A stretch of DNA of 64,000 nt from Micromonospora inositola (GCF_900090285.1 NZ_LT607754.1:6598001-6662000); one strand, 5' to 3'; positions 34,713 through 43,712 are shown, counted from the stretch's first letter. A program made the numbers and translations. The notes: generated by a model not told the origin, from the sequence alone.

Positions 34713-36173
34713 TCAATACGTGGAAGCGACGACGGTCTTATCGGGGAGGCCGGGGACGTGGCTCGTTCCCGTGACGCTCCGACTCTCCGATCTCGTCGGG
34801 CAAACGACGGTTGCGCCGGCGATGCCGCGTACCAGTGCGTCTTCGAGGAGATCTTGCGGGCGCAGCCGGAACTGCGCGGCGAGCGCCGGCGCGTCGGTTT
34901 CGGCGCGCTTGAGGATCGCGGCTGCGGCGTGCGGCGCGATCACCGAGAAATAACCGTCCGGGGTGATCCACAGCCGGTCGGGAGAGGCGAGCGCGAGCGC
35001 TCCGCCCGACCCGCCCTCTCCGATCACGAGAGTCGTCACCGGCACCCGGGCACCGGCGATCGCGGCGAAGAGCCCGGCGATCGCGGGACCGACACCCGCC
35101 CGCTCGGCCGACTCGTCGTTCGCCGCTCCGGGCGTGTCGATGAGGGTGAGCACCGGAATGCCGAGCCGGTCGGCGAGGTGGACGAGCCGGGTCGCGGTGC
35201 GGAACCCGGCAGGCGTGTTGGCCGTTCCGGTTTGCGCCGCGTACGCCACCGTGCGGCCGTCGCGGCGACCGATGCCGCACAGCATTCCGGTGTCCACGCC
35301 ACCGGCACGGTCACCGCTGATCGCCACCCGTACGTCGAAGTAGTCGTCGAGGTAGGCACGCGCGCGTGGCCGGTCCGCGTCGCGTGCACGCCGCACCGCC
35401 GACCAGCCGTCCGGGGGCAGATCGGTGCGGCCCAGCGCGCGCGGGACCGGGGCCGGAACGCCGCCGGCACGGCGCCGGCCGGCCGCCGGAGCGAGCAGGT
35501 CGACCAGATCGGTCACGACGCCACGCGCATCCGCGGGACTCACCAACAGGTCGACCTGCCCCGTACCGTACTTGCCCTCGGCTCGGAAATCATCGGTGTC
35601 GTGGAGGTCGCCGCGCACCCGCCGTCCGGCGAAGGCCACCGTGGCGCCCTGGAGCGCGACGACGACGTCGGCGCCGGCGCCGAGCGACGCCCACAGTCCC
35701 CCGGCGGTGGGGTTGCGAAGCACGGCGACATGCGGGACGCCGATCTCGGCGTTGCGCGCGCACTCCGCGGCGATGCGCTGCAGTTGCCGCAGCGAACGCA
35801 TTCCCTCCTGCATCCGGCTGCCGCCCGTGGCGATCAGCGACACGACCGGGCAGTGCCGACGGCGGGCCTCGGCGAGCGCCTGGCAGATCAGTGCGCCGGC
35901 ACGCTCACCGACCGACCCGCCGATGTAGCGGAAGTCGAACGAGATGACGACGACGGCGTGCGCGCCGATGCGCGCGGTGCCACAGAGCACGGATTCGTCC
36001 TCGCCGCTGTCTGTGCGCGCCCGAGCGCGGTCGCGCGCGTAGCCCGGCCAGTCCAGTGGGCCATCGCCGTCGTCGGCGGCGTCAGCAACCGCTGGTAGGG
36101 GTTCGAATCCGGCGGCGACCAGGGAGATCGCGGCGCGCGCCCCGAAAGGGTGGTCGGCCGGCCCACTAGCCAC
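34713..36173 (-). CDS. Fused acyl-CoA carboxyltransferase / malonate-decarboxylase-like protein
   Basis: 486 residues with two crotonase-fold halves in one chain. First half: VVVISFDFRYIGGSVGERAG, SLIATGGSRMQEGMRSLRQ, NPTAGGLWASLGAGAD. Second half: LTLIDTPGAANDESAERAG, VTTLVIGEGGSGGALALA and TPDGYFSVIAPHAAAAILKR. This equals AccD plus AccA, but the AccD zinc finger is missing. MdcD/MdcE of malonate decarboxylase have the same ancestry. Overlap of 8 bases with the malonyl-CoA synthetase gene suggests it processes malonyl-CoA, most simply by decarboxylation to acetyl-CoA. No biotin carboxylase or BCCP gene is near. Confidence 0.8.
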   Translation of the reverse strand: MASGPADHPFGARAAISLVAAGFEPLPAVADAADDGDGPLDWPGYARDRARARTDSGEDESVLCGTARIGAHAVVVISFDFRYIGGSVGERAGALICQALAEARRRHCPVVSLIATGGSRMQEGMRSLRQLQRIAAECARNAEIGVPHVAVLRNPTAGGLWASLGAGADVVVALQGATVAFAGRRVRGDLHDTDDFRAEGKYGTGQVDLLVSPADARGVVTDLVDLLAPAAGRRRAGGVPAPVPRALGRTDLPPDGWSAVRRARDADRPRARAYLDDYFDVRVAISGDRAGGVDTGMLCGIGRRDGRTVAYAAQTGTANTPAGFRTATRLVHLADRLGIPVLTLIDTPGAANDESAERAGVGPAIAGLFAAIAGARVPVTTLVIGEGGSGGALALASPDRLWITPDGYFSVIAPHAAAAILKRAETDAPALAAQFRLRPQDLLEDALVRGIAGATVVCPTRSESRSVTGTSHVPGLPDKTVVASTY

Positions 36174-37653
36174 CGCGTACCTCGTCGCCCGCCTCCGGCC
36201 GGCGCAGCGCCCGCTTCATCACCTTGCCCATGTCGTTTCGGGGCAGCCGATCCAGGTAGTGGAACTCGCGCGGCCGCTTGTGCGGCGTCAGCTGGCGCGC
36301 GACGCGCTCGGCCAGCTCGTCCGGTTCGGGCCGACGCCCCTCCGCCGGCACGATCCAGGCCACCACCCGCTCGCCCAGGTCGGGATCCGGTGCGCCGGTC
36401 ACCGCGGCCTCAGCGACGCCGGGATGCTCGAGCAGCACGTTTTCGATCTCACCCGCCCCGATCTTGAAACCGCCGCTCTTGATGAGATCGGTGGCGCGCC
36501 GCCCGACGATGCGCAGGTAGCCGTCGGCAGCCCTGGTCGCCAGGTCTCCGGTGTGGAACCAGCCGTCCCGCATCACCTCGGCCGTCGCGTCGGGCCGGTT
36601 GAGGTAACCCAGGAACAGGTTCGGCCCACGGACCGCGATCTCACCGATGGTCTCGTCGTCGCTCGCGAGGATGGCCTGCCCGTCGTCGTCGACCAGCTTG
36701 ATCTCGACGCCGTCCAGCGGCAGCCCGACCGTCCCGGCCCGGCGCTCCCCGTCGGCGCGCACCGCGCAGTTCATCACGGTCTCCGTCAGGCCGTATCGCT
36801 CGACCACGCGCTGACCGGTCGCTTTCGCGATGCGCTCGTGGTCGACCTCGGCCAACGCGGCCGAGCCGGACACCAGCAGGCGGGCGCCGGCGAGCGCCTG
36901 GGCGATCGCCGGGTCGGCCGTCGCCTCCTCGGCCAGCCGGTGGTACATGGTGGGTACGCCGAACAGGACGGTGGCCCGGCCGCGCAGCGCCTGGGCGACC
37001 GCGGCCGCCGAGAGCCGGCCGAGGTGATACACCGTGCCGCCGCGCCGCAGCGGACCGAGGACGCCGAGGATCAACCCGTGTACGTGGAAGAGCGGCAACG
37101 CGTGCGCCACGACGTCGTCCCCGGTCCATTTCCATGCCTGCGCCAGCGCGTCGAGGTTGGTGGCGATGGCCCGCCGGGGCAGGACCACTCCCTTGGGCGG
37201 CCCGGTCGTGCCCGAGGTGTAGACGATGACCGCGGGGCTTTCCGGAGCTGGCTCGGCGATCGGCGTCGCCGCGCCGGGAACGTCGCGCACCGACGGGTCC
37301 ACAAGGAAACCCGGACGCTCCCGCACCGCCGCCGGGAGATCGTCGCCGGCCCCGTGCAACACCAGGTCCGGGTCCGCGTCGGCCAGGATGTGCAGCAACT
37401 CCCGCTCGCCCGCGCGTGGATTCAGCGGCACGACCGGGACGCCGGCGAGGAGCGCCCCCACCACACCGACGACGGTCTCCAGCGTGGATGTCGCCCAGAC
37501 CGCGACCCGCTCGGCCGACGACACGCGGGTCGACACGGCCTGCGCCGCAGCCGCCAACTCGCGGTAGGACAGCTCGCGGTCGCCGAAGAGCACGGCCGGG
37601 CGGTCGCCCAATTCCGCCAGGGCCGGCAGCAGGTAAGGAGGGCTATCGCTCAC
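36166..37653 (-). CDS. matB: Malonyl-CoA synthetase MatB
   Basis: 495 residues. AMP-forming synthetase with VIVYTSGTTGPPKGVVLPRR (P-loop), LPLFHVHGLILGVLGPLRRG, FGVPTMYHRLAE, RYGLTETVMNCAVRADGERR, GWFHTGDLATRAADGYLRIVGR and the C-terminal Lys in RNDMGKVMKRAL. Whole-length resemblance to Streptomyces MatB is strong from memory, including the RYGLTETxMN motif that selects malonate. Converts malonate, ATP and CoA to malonyl-CoA. GGAGG precedes GTG 37653. Divergent from the GntR gene. Confidence 0.92.
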   Translation of the reverse strand: MSDSPPYLLPALAELGDRPAVLFGDRELSYRELAAAAQAVSTRVSSAERVAVWATSTLETVVGVVGALLAGVPVVPLNPRAGERELLHILADADPDLVLHGAGDDLPAAVRERPGFLVDPSVRDVPGAATPIAEPAPESPAVIVYTSGTTGPPKGVVLPRRAIATNLDALAQAWKWTGDDVVAHALPLFHVHGLILGVLGPLRRGGTVYHLGRLSAAAVAQALRGRATVLFGVPTMYHRLAEEATADPAIAQALAGARLLVSGSAALAEVDHERIAKATGQRVVERYGLTETVMNCAVRADGERRAGTVGLPLDGVEIKLVDDDGQAILASDDETIGEIAVRGPNLFLGYLNRPDATAEVMRDGWFHTGDLATRAADGYLRIVGRRATDLIKSGGFKIGAGEIENVLLEHPGVAEAAVTGAPDPDLGERVVAWIVPAEGRRPEPDELAERVARQLTPHKRPREFHYLDRLPRNDMGKVMKRALRRPEAGDEVRGG

Positions 37654-37754
37654 CGGGTCGCCTCCACGGTTGATCAGCCGACGCGCCGGGCGCGGAGCGG
37701 TTGGCGGGAATCACCGGACGCTCCTGGCTGGGGACGAGTGGCATAATGGACTAC

Positions 37755-37765
37755 TGGACTAGCCA
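37755..37765. promoter_or_regulatory. TGG-N5-CCA palindrome, candidate GntR operator
   Basis: TGGACTAGCCA lies in the divergent region between matB and the GntR gene, right after a partial repeat (TGGACTAC at 37747). FadR-subfamily regulators often bind TGG-N5-CCA. Its location fits autoregulation plus control of matB. Confidence 0.45.
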
Positions 37766-37858
37766 CTTTGCCGTCTACGATCGTGGGGTGTCAAGAGCTC
37801 ACGCGCGGTGGCTCGCCCGATCAGTACGCTGAGAGGCCACGGTCGAAGCGGAGGTTGC

Positions 37859-38554
37859 GTGTCCGAGGTGCTGCGACCGGTCAGCCGGCAGAGGCTCTAC
37901 GAGCAGGTCGTGGAGCAGCTGCGGCAATACGTGACGGAGCAGGGGCTGGGGGCCGGCAACCGTCTGCCGCCGGAGCGTGAGTTGGCCGCGCGCCTGGGCG
38001 TCAGCCGCGTGTCGATCAAGCAGGCGATCGTCGTGCTCGAGGTGCAAGGGCTGGTCGACGTGCGCCACGGGGGCGGGACCTACCTGCGCGGCAACGGTCT
38101 GCAGGTCGAGCCGGTGGAGACCTTGGTGGACCGCAAGCGCCGGTTGCCCGATGTGCTGGAAGCGAGGGAGGCGCTCGAGACCAAGCTGGCCGAACTCGCG
38201 GCGCGGCGGCGCACCGCGGACGATCTGGCGGAGATCGACGCGGCGCTGTCGGAGATGCGCCAGCAGATCGATGCGGGCAAGCTCGGTCTCGATGGCGACC
38301 GGCGGTTTCACGCCGCGGTGACGGCCGCGGCGCGCAGTTCCCTGCTCGCGCAGTTCATGCGATCCATCGCGGAGCAGATCGCCGAAAGCCGGCAGGAGTC
38401 GCTGCGGCAGTCGGGCCGCCCGCTGCGCTCGCTCGCCCAGCATCAACGCATCGCCGACGCCATCCGCGAGGGCGACCCGCGCGCCGCCGCCACCGCCATG
38501 CGCCGGCACGTGCGCACGGTCAGTCGCGTTCGCCTCCTCGGATGGGAGCCCTGA
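37859..38554 (+). CDS. GntR/FadR-family regulator of the malonate module
   Basis: 231 residues from GTG 37859 (GGAGG upstream). Winged helix LPPERELAARLGVSRVSIKQAI and GGGTYLRG, then an FCD effector domain (LEAREALETKLAELAARRR, FHAAVTAAARSSLLAQFM, HQRIADAIREGDPRAAATAM). The metal-binding Asp/His of FCD proteins are consistent with sensing a carboxylate. Facing matB across a short divergent promoter, it is the likely malonate-responsive switch (MatR/MdcY role). Confidence 0.88.
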   Translation: MSEVLRPVSRQRLYEQVVEQLRQYVTEQGLGAGNRLPPERELAARLGVSRVSIKQAIVVLEVQGLVDVRHGGGTYLRGNGLQVEPVETLVDRKRRLPDVLEAREALETKLAELAARRRTADDLAEIDAALSEMRQQIDAGKLGLDGDRRFHAAVTAAARSSLLAQFMRSIAEQIAESRQESLRQSGRPLRSLAQHQRIADAIREGDPRAAATAMRRHVRTVSRVRLLGWEP

Positions 38555-38598
38555 CCCACCCCGTCACTCGCGTGATGAGCAGGGCTCCATCGACCGTG

Positions 38599-39240
38599 CT
38601 AGGCGTCGGCCTTGGCCGTGCGCCGGGCGCCGACGCGCGGCTTCTTCGCCGCGCCGCTGGACTTCGCTCCGCCGGCGGCTTCGTCGCGCCGGCGGCCTTC
38701 GCTGCGCCGGTGCCCTTCGCCGCCCGCGACGTCGCCGCTGCCGCGCCGGTCGCCCCGGGCTCGAGCCCGAGCACGGGGCGCAGGAACTGCCCGGTGTGGC
38801 TCTCCGCCACCCCGCGAGCTCTTCAGGCGTGCCGGTGGCGATGACCGTGCCGCCCTTGTGGCCGCCCTCCGGCCCCATGTCGATGAGCCAGTCGGCCGTC
38901 TTGATCACGTCGAGGTTGTGCTCGATGGTGATGACCGTGTTGCCCTTGTCGACCAGCGTTTCGAGGACCTTGAGCAGCTTGCGGATGTCTTCGAAGTGCA
39001 GACCGGTGGTCGGCTCGTCGAGCACGTAGACCGTGCGGCCGGTGGAGCGTTTCTGCAGCTCGAAGGCGAGCTTGACCCGCTGCGCCTCGCCGCCGGAGAG
39101 CGTCGGCGCCGGCTGGCCCAGCCGCACGTAGCCCAGGCCGACGTCAACCAGCGTCTTGAGGTGCCGGTGGATCGCCGGGATCGCCTCGAAGAACTCCGCC
39201 CCCTCCTCGATCGGCATGTTGAGCACGTCCGGCCGGCCCA
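38599..39240 (-). pseudogene. uvrA: uvrA 3' fragment with frameshifts
   Basis: The minus strand encodes the last part of Uvr[41 protein letters not shown] (ABC signature of the second ATPase), [20 protein letters not shown] and [20 protein letters not shown]. The frame breaks near 38810, where CCCC needs one more base to continue into [18 protein letters not shown], and again near 38690 before the real C-terminus ([12 protein letters not shown], stop 38599). Everything upstream of RPDVLN is absent: the first 750 or so residues of UvrA are missing. Non-functional relic. Confidence 0.85.
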
Positions 39241-39489
39241 CGCGTTGTGTGCACGGTCGATGTTCGTGCACTCGATCTGCATGGCAGCAGGTCGCACGGT
39301 CAGGGCGGAAGCCGCCGAGGCGCTGGTGGCCGCAGCGGCGCGGGGCGCCGGATCGGCGCCGCCCCGGCCCAGCGCGTACGCGGCGATTGCGATGGCGATG
39401 ACGGCGATGACGGCGCCGATCGCCAGAGGCAAGGTGCGGCGGGGGTTGGAGGTGGGCGAGCCGGGGGGAGGCGGGGGGAGGGCAGTCAT
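39241..39489 (-). pseudogene. Truncated membrane or exported protein, 5' end only
   Basis: Starts at ATG 39489 with [18 protein letters not shown], then one hydrophobic helix ([20 protein letters not shown]) and an exported segment rich in Ala/Ser that holds a Cys ([14 protein letters not shown]). At about 39240 the sequence passes abruptly into the uvrA fragment in another frame. The original protein is therefore cut. The IS701 element begins 11 bases before its start codon. Confidence 0.6.
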
Positions 39490-39499
39490 GCGCGGGACC

Positions 39500-40931
39500 C
39501 TAGTACTCCAGCCGCACTTTCAGGTTCGGAGTCTGCGCTGGTAGTGGCTGGTTCGGGCGCGGTATTGGTGCCGGCGCCGCCACCAGGACCACTGCCAGAT
39601 ATGATCTTGGTGCCGGCTCGTGGTGATCAGATGTGCCAGGAGACGTCGGACCTCGCCGAGGGTGAGGGGGATGAGCTTGTCCCCTTCGGGGTCGCTGCCC
39701 CTTTTGAGGCCGCGGCGGTGACGGCGAGGAACGCGTGCGCCCACATGGCCAGAGTGATGTGGCGGTACCAGGCGTCGTAGCGGCGTACCTGGTAGTCGTC
39801 GAGGCCGACCTCGTTCTTCGCGGTTTGGAAGCATTCTTCGATCGCCGACCTGGTGCCGGCGACGCGGATGAGTTCCTCATCGGTGGTGTCGGCGGGGCCG
39901 TAGCACAGGTAGTAGGCCAATTCGGTGGGGTCGGTGATGCTGCGGCGGATCAGCAGCCAGCGGCGGTAGCCGTGCTCGGCGGTGCCGGTGTCGGGCAGAG
40001 ACGCCACGGCCCAGTCGTAGAGGCGGGGGCCTTTGACGCCGTCGCCGCAGCTGCGGCGCTTCCAGGCCGGATCCGGGGCGCGGGCGGCGAGGGTGTCGGC
40101 GCGGGAGCTGCCGGTCTCGGTGGGGATCCTCTGGTTGCAGGCGACGGCGAGGACGTAGCCGACGTGGCGTCGTTGCAGCGCGGCGCGGAACTTGCTGTCC
40201 TTGCCGTAGGCCTCGTCGGCGGTGACCCACTTGGCTGGCAGCCCGGCGTCCAGCGCCCGGGTCAGCATGGTCAGGCCCTGCGCGGGTTTGGTCGCGAACG
40301 TCACCTGCTCGCCGATCCCGGCTTCGCTGCGCCGTGCTGGATCGTTGCACCAGCGTTGCGGCAGGTAGAGTTCCCGGTCGATCAGGGCGCGTCCTTTGCT
40401 GCTGGCGTAGGCGAGGAACATCCCGAGCTGGCAGTTCTCGATCCGTCCGGCGGTGCCGGAGTACTGCCGTTGCACACCGGCGGACTTGACACCTTTCTTC
40501 AGGAAGCCGGTCTCGTCGACGATCAGGACACCGTCGGCCTCGCCAAGGTGCTCACCGACGTAGTCGCGCAGATCATCGCGGACCGCGTCGGCATCCCACC
40601 GGAAGTTGTTGAGCAGCCGTTGAATCCCGTCGGGAGTGGTGTCGCCGGCGGCCTCGGCGATGGTCCAGCTGTTCTTGCCCGCCAGCGGCGACAGCAGTCC
40701 GAGTAGGTAACCCCTGGCTCGGCGGCGCGGTTCCACGCGTCCGAACCGGCGCGCGATGCGCGCCATCACGTCGTCCAGGCCCGCTACCCAGCCCGCTACA
40801 AGATCCACAGACACGAGTCCGGAAGTCTAAATAGTACGATCGACGTCGTGACGGCGCCGGCACCAATACCGCGCCCGAACCAGCCACTACCAGCGCAGAC
40901 TCCGAACCTGAAAGTGCGGCTGGAGTACTAG
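39500..40931. mobile_element. IS701-family insertion sequence with 76-bp perfect terminal repeats
   Basis: Terminal inverted repeats 39504-39579 and 40852-40927 are identical over 76 bases (TACTCCAGCCGCACTTTCAG...), far longer than normal. CTAG flanks both ends (39500-39503 and 40928-40931), consistent with a 4-bp target duplication. One transposase gene on the minus strand. Its right end provided part of the target for the neighbouring IS4 element. Confidence 0.9.
39627..40814 (-). CDS. IS701-family transposase
   Basis: 395 residues. IS701 signatures: GVLIVDETGFLKKGVKSAGV with the first catalytic Asp, QRQYSGTAGRIENCQLGMFL, WVTADEAYGKDSKFRAAL (second Asp) and RSAIEECFQTAKNEVGLDDY (Glu). Full length and undamaged, so the element may still be mobile. 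The last 35 residues enter the left part of the element before the terminal repeat. Confidence 0.93.
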   Translation of the reverse strand: MSVDLVAGWVAGLDDVMARIARRFGRVEPRRRARGYLLGLLSPLAGKNSWTIAEAAGDTTPDGIQRLLNNFRWDADAVRDDLRDYVGEHLGEADGVLIVDETGFLKKGVKSAGVQRQYSGTAGRIENCQLGMFLAYASSKGRALIDRELYLPQRWCNDPARRSEAGIGEQVTFATKPAQGLTMLTRALDAGLPAKWVTADEAYGKDSKFRAALQRRHVGYVLAVACNQRIPTETGSSRADTLAARAPDPAWKRRSCGDGVKGPRLYDWAVASLPDTGTAEHGYRRWLLIRRSITDPTELAYYLCYGPADTTDEELIRVAGTRSAIEECFQTAKNEVGLDDYQVRRYDAWYRHITLAMWAHAFLAVTAAASKGAATPKGTSSSPSPSARSDVSWHI

Positions 40932-40933
40932 TG

Positions 40934-42440
40934 CCAACGCCGTTCAGTTAGGTCGGTGGTCGGCGTGTCAAGGCGTGTCTGAGACGTAAAGCAGCGGAGC
41001 TCCGGTATAGAGGGTGGTCACTCTAAGACGCCCTGACACCTGGAGCTCCGCTGGCAGATCAGATTGCCATATCCCGGTCGGTGACGGTAGCCGCAGGGGT
41101 GTTCGCGCCGGGTCATCTGGGCGAGCTGACCCGGCTGGTGCCGTTCGAGATGGTCGATGATGTTCTGGTCGCGACCGGGCGTACACAGTCGCGGGTCCGG
41201 CTGTTGCCGGCGCGGGTCGTGGTGTATCTGCTGCTCGCGGGATGCCTGTTCGCCGAACTCGGCTACCGGCAGGTGTGGTCGAAACTCACCAGCGGCCTGC
41301 GCGGCCTGCCGATCGCCTCGCCCAGCGGCAGCGCGTTACGTCAGGCCCGGCAACGCCTCGGCCCGCGACCGGTGCGCGCGTTGTTCGACCTGTTACGCGG
41401 CCCTGCCGCTACGAGCGCCAGGCAGGTGCGCTGGCGAGGTCTGCTGCTGACGGTGATCGACGGCACCACCCTGGTCGTCGCGGACTCGCCGGCGAACACC
41501 GGCCGATACACCAAGCATCGCTGCGCCAACGGTAGTTCCGGGTACCCCCAGCTGCGGTTGAGCGCCTTGCTGACCTGCGGCACCCGCTCGGTGATCGATG
41601 CCGTGTTCGACCCCGTCACCGTCGGTGAACTCGACCAGGCCCGGACGCTGACCCGTAGCCTGCAGCCAGGAATGCTGCTGCTGGCCGACCGCAACTACGC
41701 CGCCGCCGACCTGCTGACCACCATCGCCGCGACCGGCGCGCATCTGCTGATCCGCAGCAAAGCCAACCGTCGTCTGGCGATGATCGCTCGCCTGCCCGAC
41801 GGATCCTGGCTGTCCAAGATCGGCGCCCTCACGGTCCGGGTCGTCGAAGCCCGGATCAGTATCACCACCACCGCGGGCACCCACACCGGCGACTACCGGC
41901 TGATCACCACCCTGCTCGACCCACACACTCATCCCGCCGCCGAGTTGATCCGGATCTACCACGAACGCTGGGAGATCGAGACCGCCTACCTCGAACTGAA
42001 ATCCTCGATCCTCGCCGGACGTGTGTTACGCGCCCGCACCCCCGACGGCATCGACCAGGAAATCCACGCCCTGCTCATCGTCTACCAGCTCTTACGCACC
42101 GCCATGGCCGACGCCACCGACAGCCAGCCCGGCCTCGACCCCGACCGGGCCAGCTTCACCACCGCCCTGAACACCGCCCGTGACCAGATCGTGCACGCCG
42201 CCGGCGTCATCGCCGAGACCGTCATCGACCTGGTCGGCGTCATCGGCGCTCAGATCCTGGCCAACCTGCTACCCGAACGCCGCCTGCGCACCAAGACCCG
42301 CATGATCAAACGCTCGAACTCCAAATACCAAGCCCGCGGCCCGAACATCGACCGACACAGCTACAAAGCCACCACCAGCATCGACATCATCAGCCCCGAC
42401 CCTTGACACGCCGACCACCGCCCTAACTGAACGGCGTTGG
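40934..42440. mobile_element. IS4-family insertion sequence
   Basis: Ends begin CCAACGCCGTTCAGTTAGG on both sides, giving an inverted repeat of about 40 bases with one mismatch (40934-40973 and 42402-42440). The 8-base direct repeat TACTAGTG flanks it: left copy 40926-40933; right copy 42441-42446 plus 43401-43402, split by the next element. It carries one intact transposase gene. Confidence 0.88.
41081..42406 (+). CDS. IS4-family transposase
   Basis: 441 residues. An N-terminal IS4-type domain (GVFAPGHLGELTRLVPFEMV, LPARVVVYLLLAGCLFAELG) precedes the DDE core: TVIDGTTLVVADS (Asp), LLADRNYAAADLL (Asp) and the Y-(2)-R-(3)-E signature YHERWEIETAYLELK. No frame damage. Small shadow frames on the minus strand are not genes. 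Confidence 0.93.
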   Translation: MTVAAGVFAPGHLGELTRLVPFEMVDDVLVATGRTQSRVRLLPARVVVYLLLAGCLFAELGYRQVWSKLTSGLRGLPIASPSGSALRQARQRLGPRPVRALFDLLRGPAATSARQVRWRGLLLTVIDGTTLVVADSPANTGRYTKHRCANGSSGYPQLRLSALLTCGTRSVIDAVFDPVTVGELDQARTLTRSLQPGMLLLADRNYAAADLLTTIAATGAHLLIRSKANRRLAMIARLPDGSWLSKIGALTVRVVEARISITTTAGTHTGDYRLITTLLDPHTHPAAELIRIYHERWEIETAYLELKSSILAGRVLRARTPDGIDQEIHALLIVYQLLRTAMADATDSQPGLDPDRASFTTALNTARDQIVHAAGVIAETVIDLVGVIGAQILANLLPERRLRTKTRMIKRSNSKYQARGPNIDRHSYKATTSIDIISPDP

Positions 42441-42461
42441 TACTAGGCCGTGTCTCCCGGA

Positions 42462-42988
42462 TCATGGCTTGGGGCGGTCCGGTTTCGCGCGTAGCCAGAT
42501 GAGGATGTCGGCGATCTGCACGGTGGCTCGGTAGCGGCAGGCGAGCTTGTCGTACCTGGTGGCCACGGCGCGGAACTGCTTGCGCCGGTTCATCAGCCGT
42601 TCGATGGTGTTGCGCTGCCGGTAGCGGTGCGGGCGGAAGGTGGGCGGGCGGCCACCACGTGATCCTCTCCGGGCCCGGTTGGCCTTCTGATCGTCCTTCT
42701 CTGGGATGTCGTGCGGGATGCGCCGGGCCCCCAGCGAACGGCGGTTGCCGCGCGAGCTGTAGGCCTTGTCCGCGGAGAGGGAATCGAGGCGTTTGCGTGG
42801 GCGGCCGATCCCGGCGGGGCGGGCCACGGCCACGTCGTCGAGCAGTCGCACCAACTGGCGGGTGTCGTGGTCCTGGCCCGGGGTCAGGTGGCTGGTCAGG
42901 TTCCGGCCCCGACCGTCCCCGATCGTGTGGATCTTCGTGGTCCACCCGCCGCGCGACTTGCCGAGTCCTTCCCGTCGCGCTGCGTCAC
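42462..42988 (-). CDS. IS5-family transposase, second frame (OrfB)
   Basis: About 175 codons without its own need for a start. Conserved core: LGKSRGGWTTKIHTIGDGRG, LDSLSADKAYSSRGNRRSL (second Asp region), RNTIERLMNRRKQFRAVATR with the catalytic Glu, and YDKLACRYRATVQIADILIW. It is reached from OrfA by a -1 shift at AAAGGGGG. The frame is intact to the stop at 42462. Confidence 0.82.
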
Positions 42989-42994
42989 TGCTGC

Positions 42995-43348
42995 TCAGCC
43001 CCCTTTACGCGCGCCGGCGGCATGCTGGTGGGCACGCACGATCGTGGAATCGGCGTTGCCGTGCCAGTCCAGATCCCCCGCGGCGTCCGCGTCAGCCTGC
43101 AGCATCGCCTCGATCCGCGCCCAGGTCCCGTCCTCCTGCCAGCGGGTGAACCGCTTGTACAGCGTCTTCCACGGCCCATACCGTGCCGGGACGTCCCGCC
43201 ACGGCACCCCGGTCCGCACCCGGAACACGATCCCGTTGATCACCTGCCGGTGATCACGCCACCGCCCACCACGCTGCGGAGTCATCGCCGGCAGCAACGG
43301 CGCGATCCGCGCATACTCGACCTCAGTCAGCTCAAACCGCCCACTCAC
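42995..43348 (-). CDS. IS5-family transposase, first frame (OrfA)
   Basis: About 117 residues from GTG 43348. [57 protein letters not shown] and the catalytic Asp region [20 protein letters not shown]. The stop at 42995 follows the slippery AAAGGGGGC; a -1 shift there joins OrfB to make the full DDE transposase. Confidence 0.85.
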   Translation of the reverse strand: MSGRFELTEVEYARIAPLLPAMTPQRGGRWRDHRQVINGIVFRVRTGVPWRDVPARYGPWKTLYKRFTRWQEDGTWARIEAMLQADADAAGDLDWHGNADSTIVRAHQHAAGARKGG

Positions 43349-43400
43349 GACAGACGTGGATAGCCGAATCTGCACCCAAGATCCAGGAGACACGCCCTAG

Positions 43401-43688
43401 TGCTCGATGTTCAGCAGGTGCGTCGTCTGTCGCATCTCTGACGCGCGGCCAAGCCCGCAGCCTCGCCTACCAGATGCGGCTCCTACTCGACCGCTCTCGG
43501 CCGTCAGTAGCCACACCGGCGCAGGTCGCCGTGGTGTCTTCGTGAAGACCGTCACCGAGTTCGTCGCGTACCGCCGCCGCGTGCTGGTCGATCGTCGCCA
43601 TCAGTCCGGGATCGCGTCTCGAGCCGAGGCGCCGGCCCTGCGGTTCAGTGCGGGTTGCCGCCTGGCGTGAGCTGGCTCGCCGCAGGTG
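43401..43688. other. Short intergenic stretch after the IS array
   Basis: About 290 bases between the IS5 element and the hydratase gene. It begins with the host sequence that continues from the IS701 left flank. A 44-codon minus-strand frame (MATIDQHAAAVRDELGDGLH...) is the only suggestive reading frame and is not convincing. Confidence 0.35.
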
Positions 43689-43712
43689 CTCCCGGCGCGT
43701 CAGGGCCGGGAG
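43689..43712 (-). terminator. Weak hairpin over the end of operon 2
   Basis: CTCCCGGC (43689-43696) pairs with GCCGGGAG (43705-43712) with an 8-base loop that contains the hydratase stop codon. It could end the second catabolic transcript, but it is short, lacks a T-run and overlaps coding sequence. Confidence 0.35.

Larger units (their letters stand above)
42446..43397. mobile_element. IS5-family (IS427-like) insertion sequence
   Basis: Ends GGCCGTGTCTCCCGGATCATGG and, inverted, GGGCGTGTCTCCTGGATCTTGG are near-perfect inverted repeats. TA dinucleotides flank the element (42444-42445 and 43398-43399) within C-TA ... TA-G, i.e. insertion into a CTAG site. The transposase is split into two frames on the minus strand, which is typical for this group. 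The site used is the right target copy of the IS4 element. Confidence 0.88.

Noticed and set aside
34720..36098. Plus-strand frames antisense to the carboxyltransferase
   Set aside because: Shadows; the minus-strand frame carries the conserved glycine-rich active-site motifs.
36095..36110. GGTTCGAATCC, a tRNA T-arm-like sequence
   Set aside because: It lies inside the well-supported carboxyltransferase gene and no acceptor, D or anticodon stems surround it.
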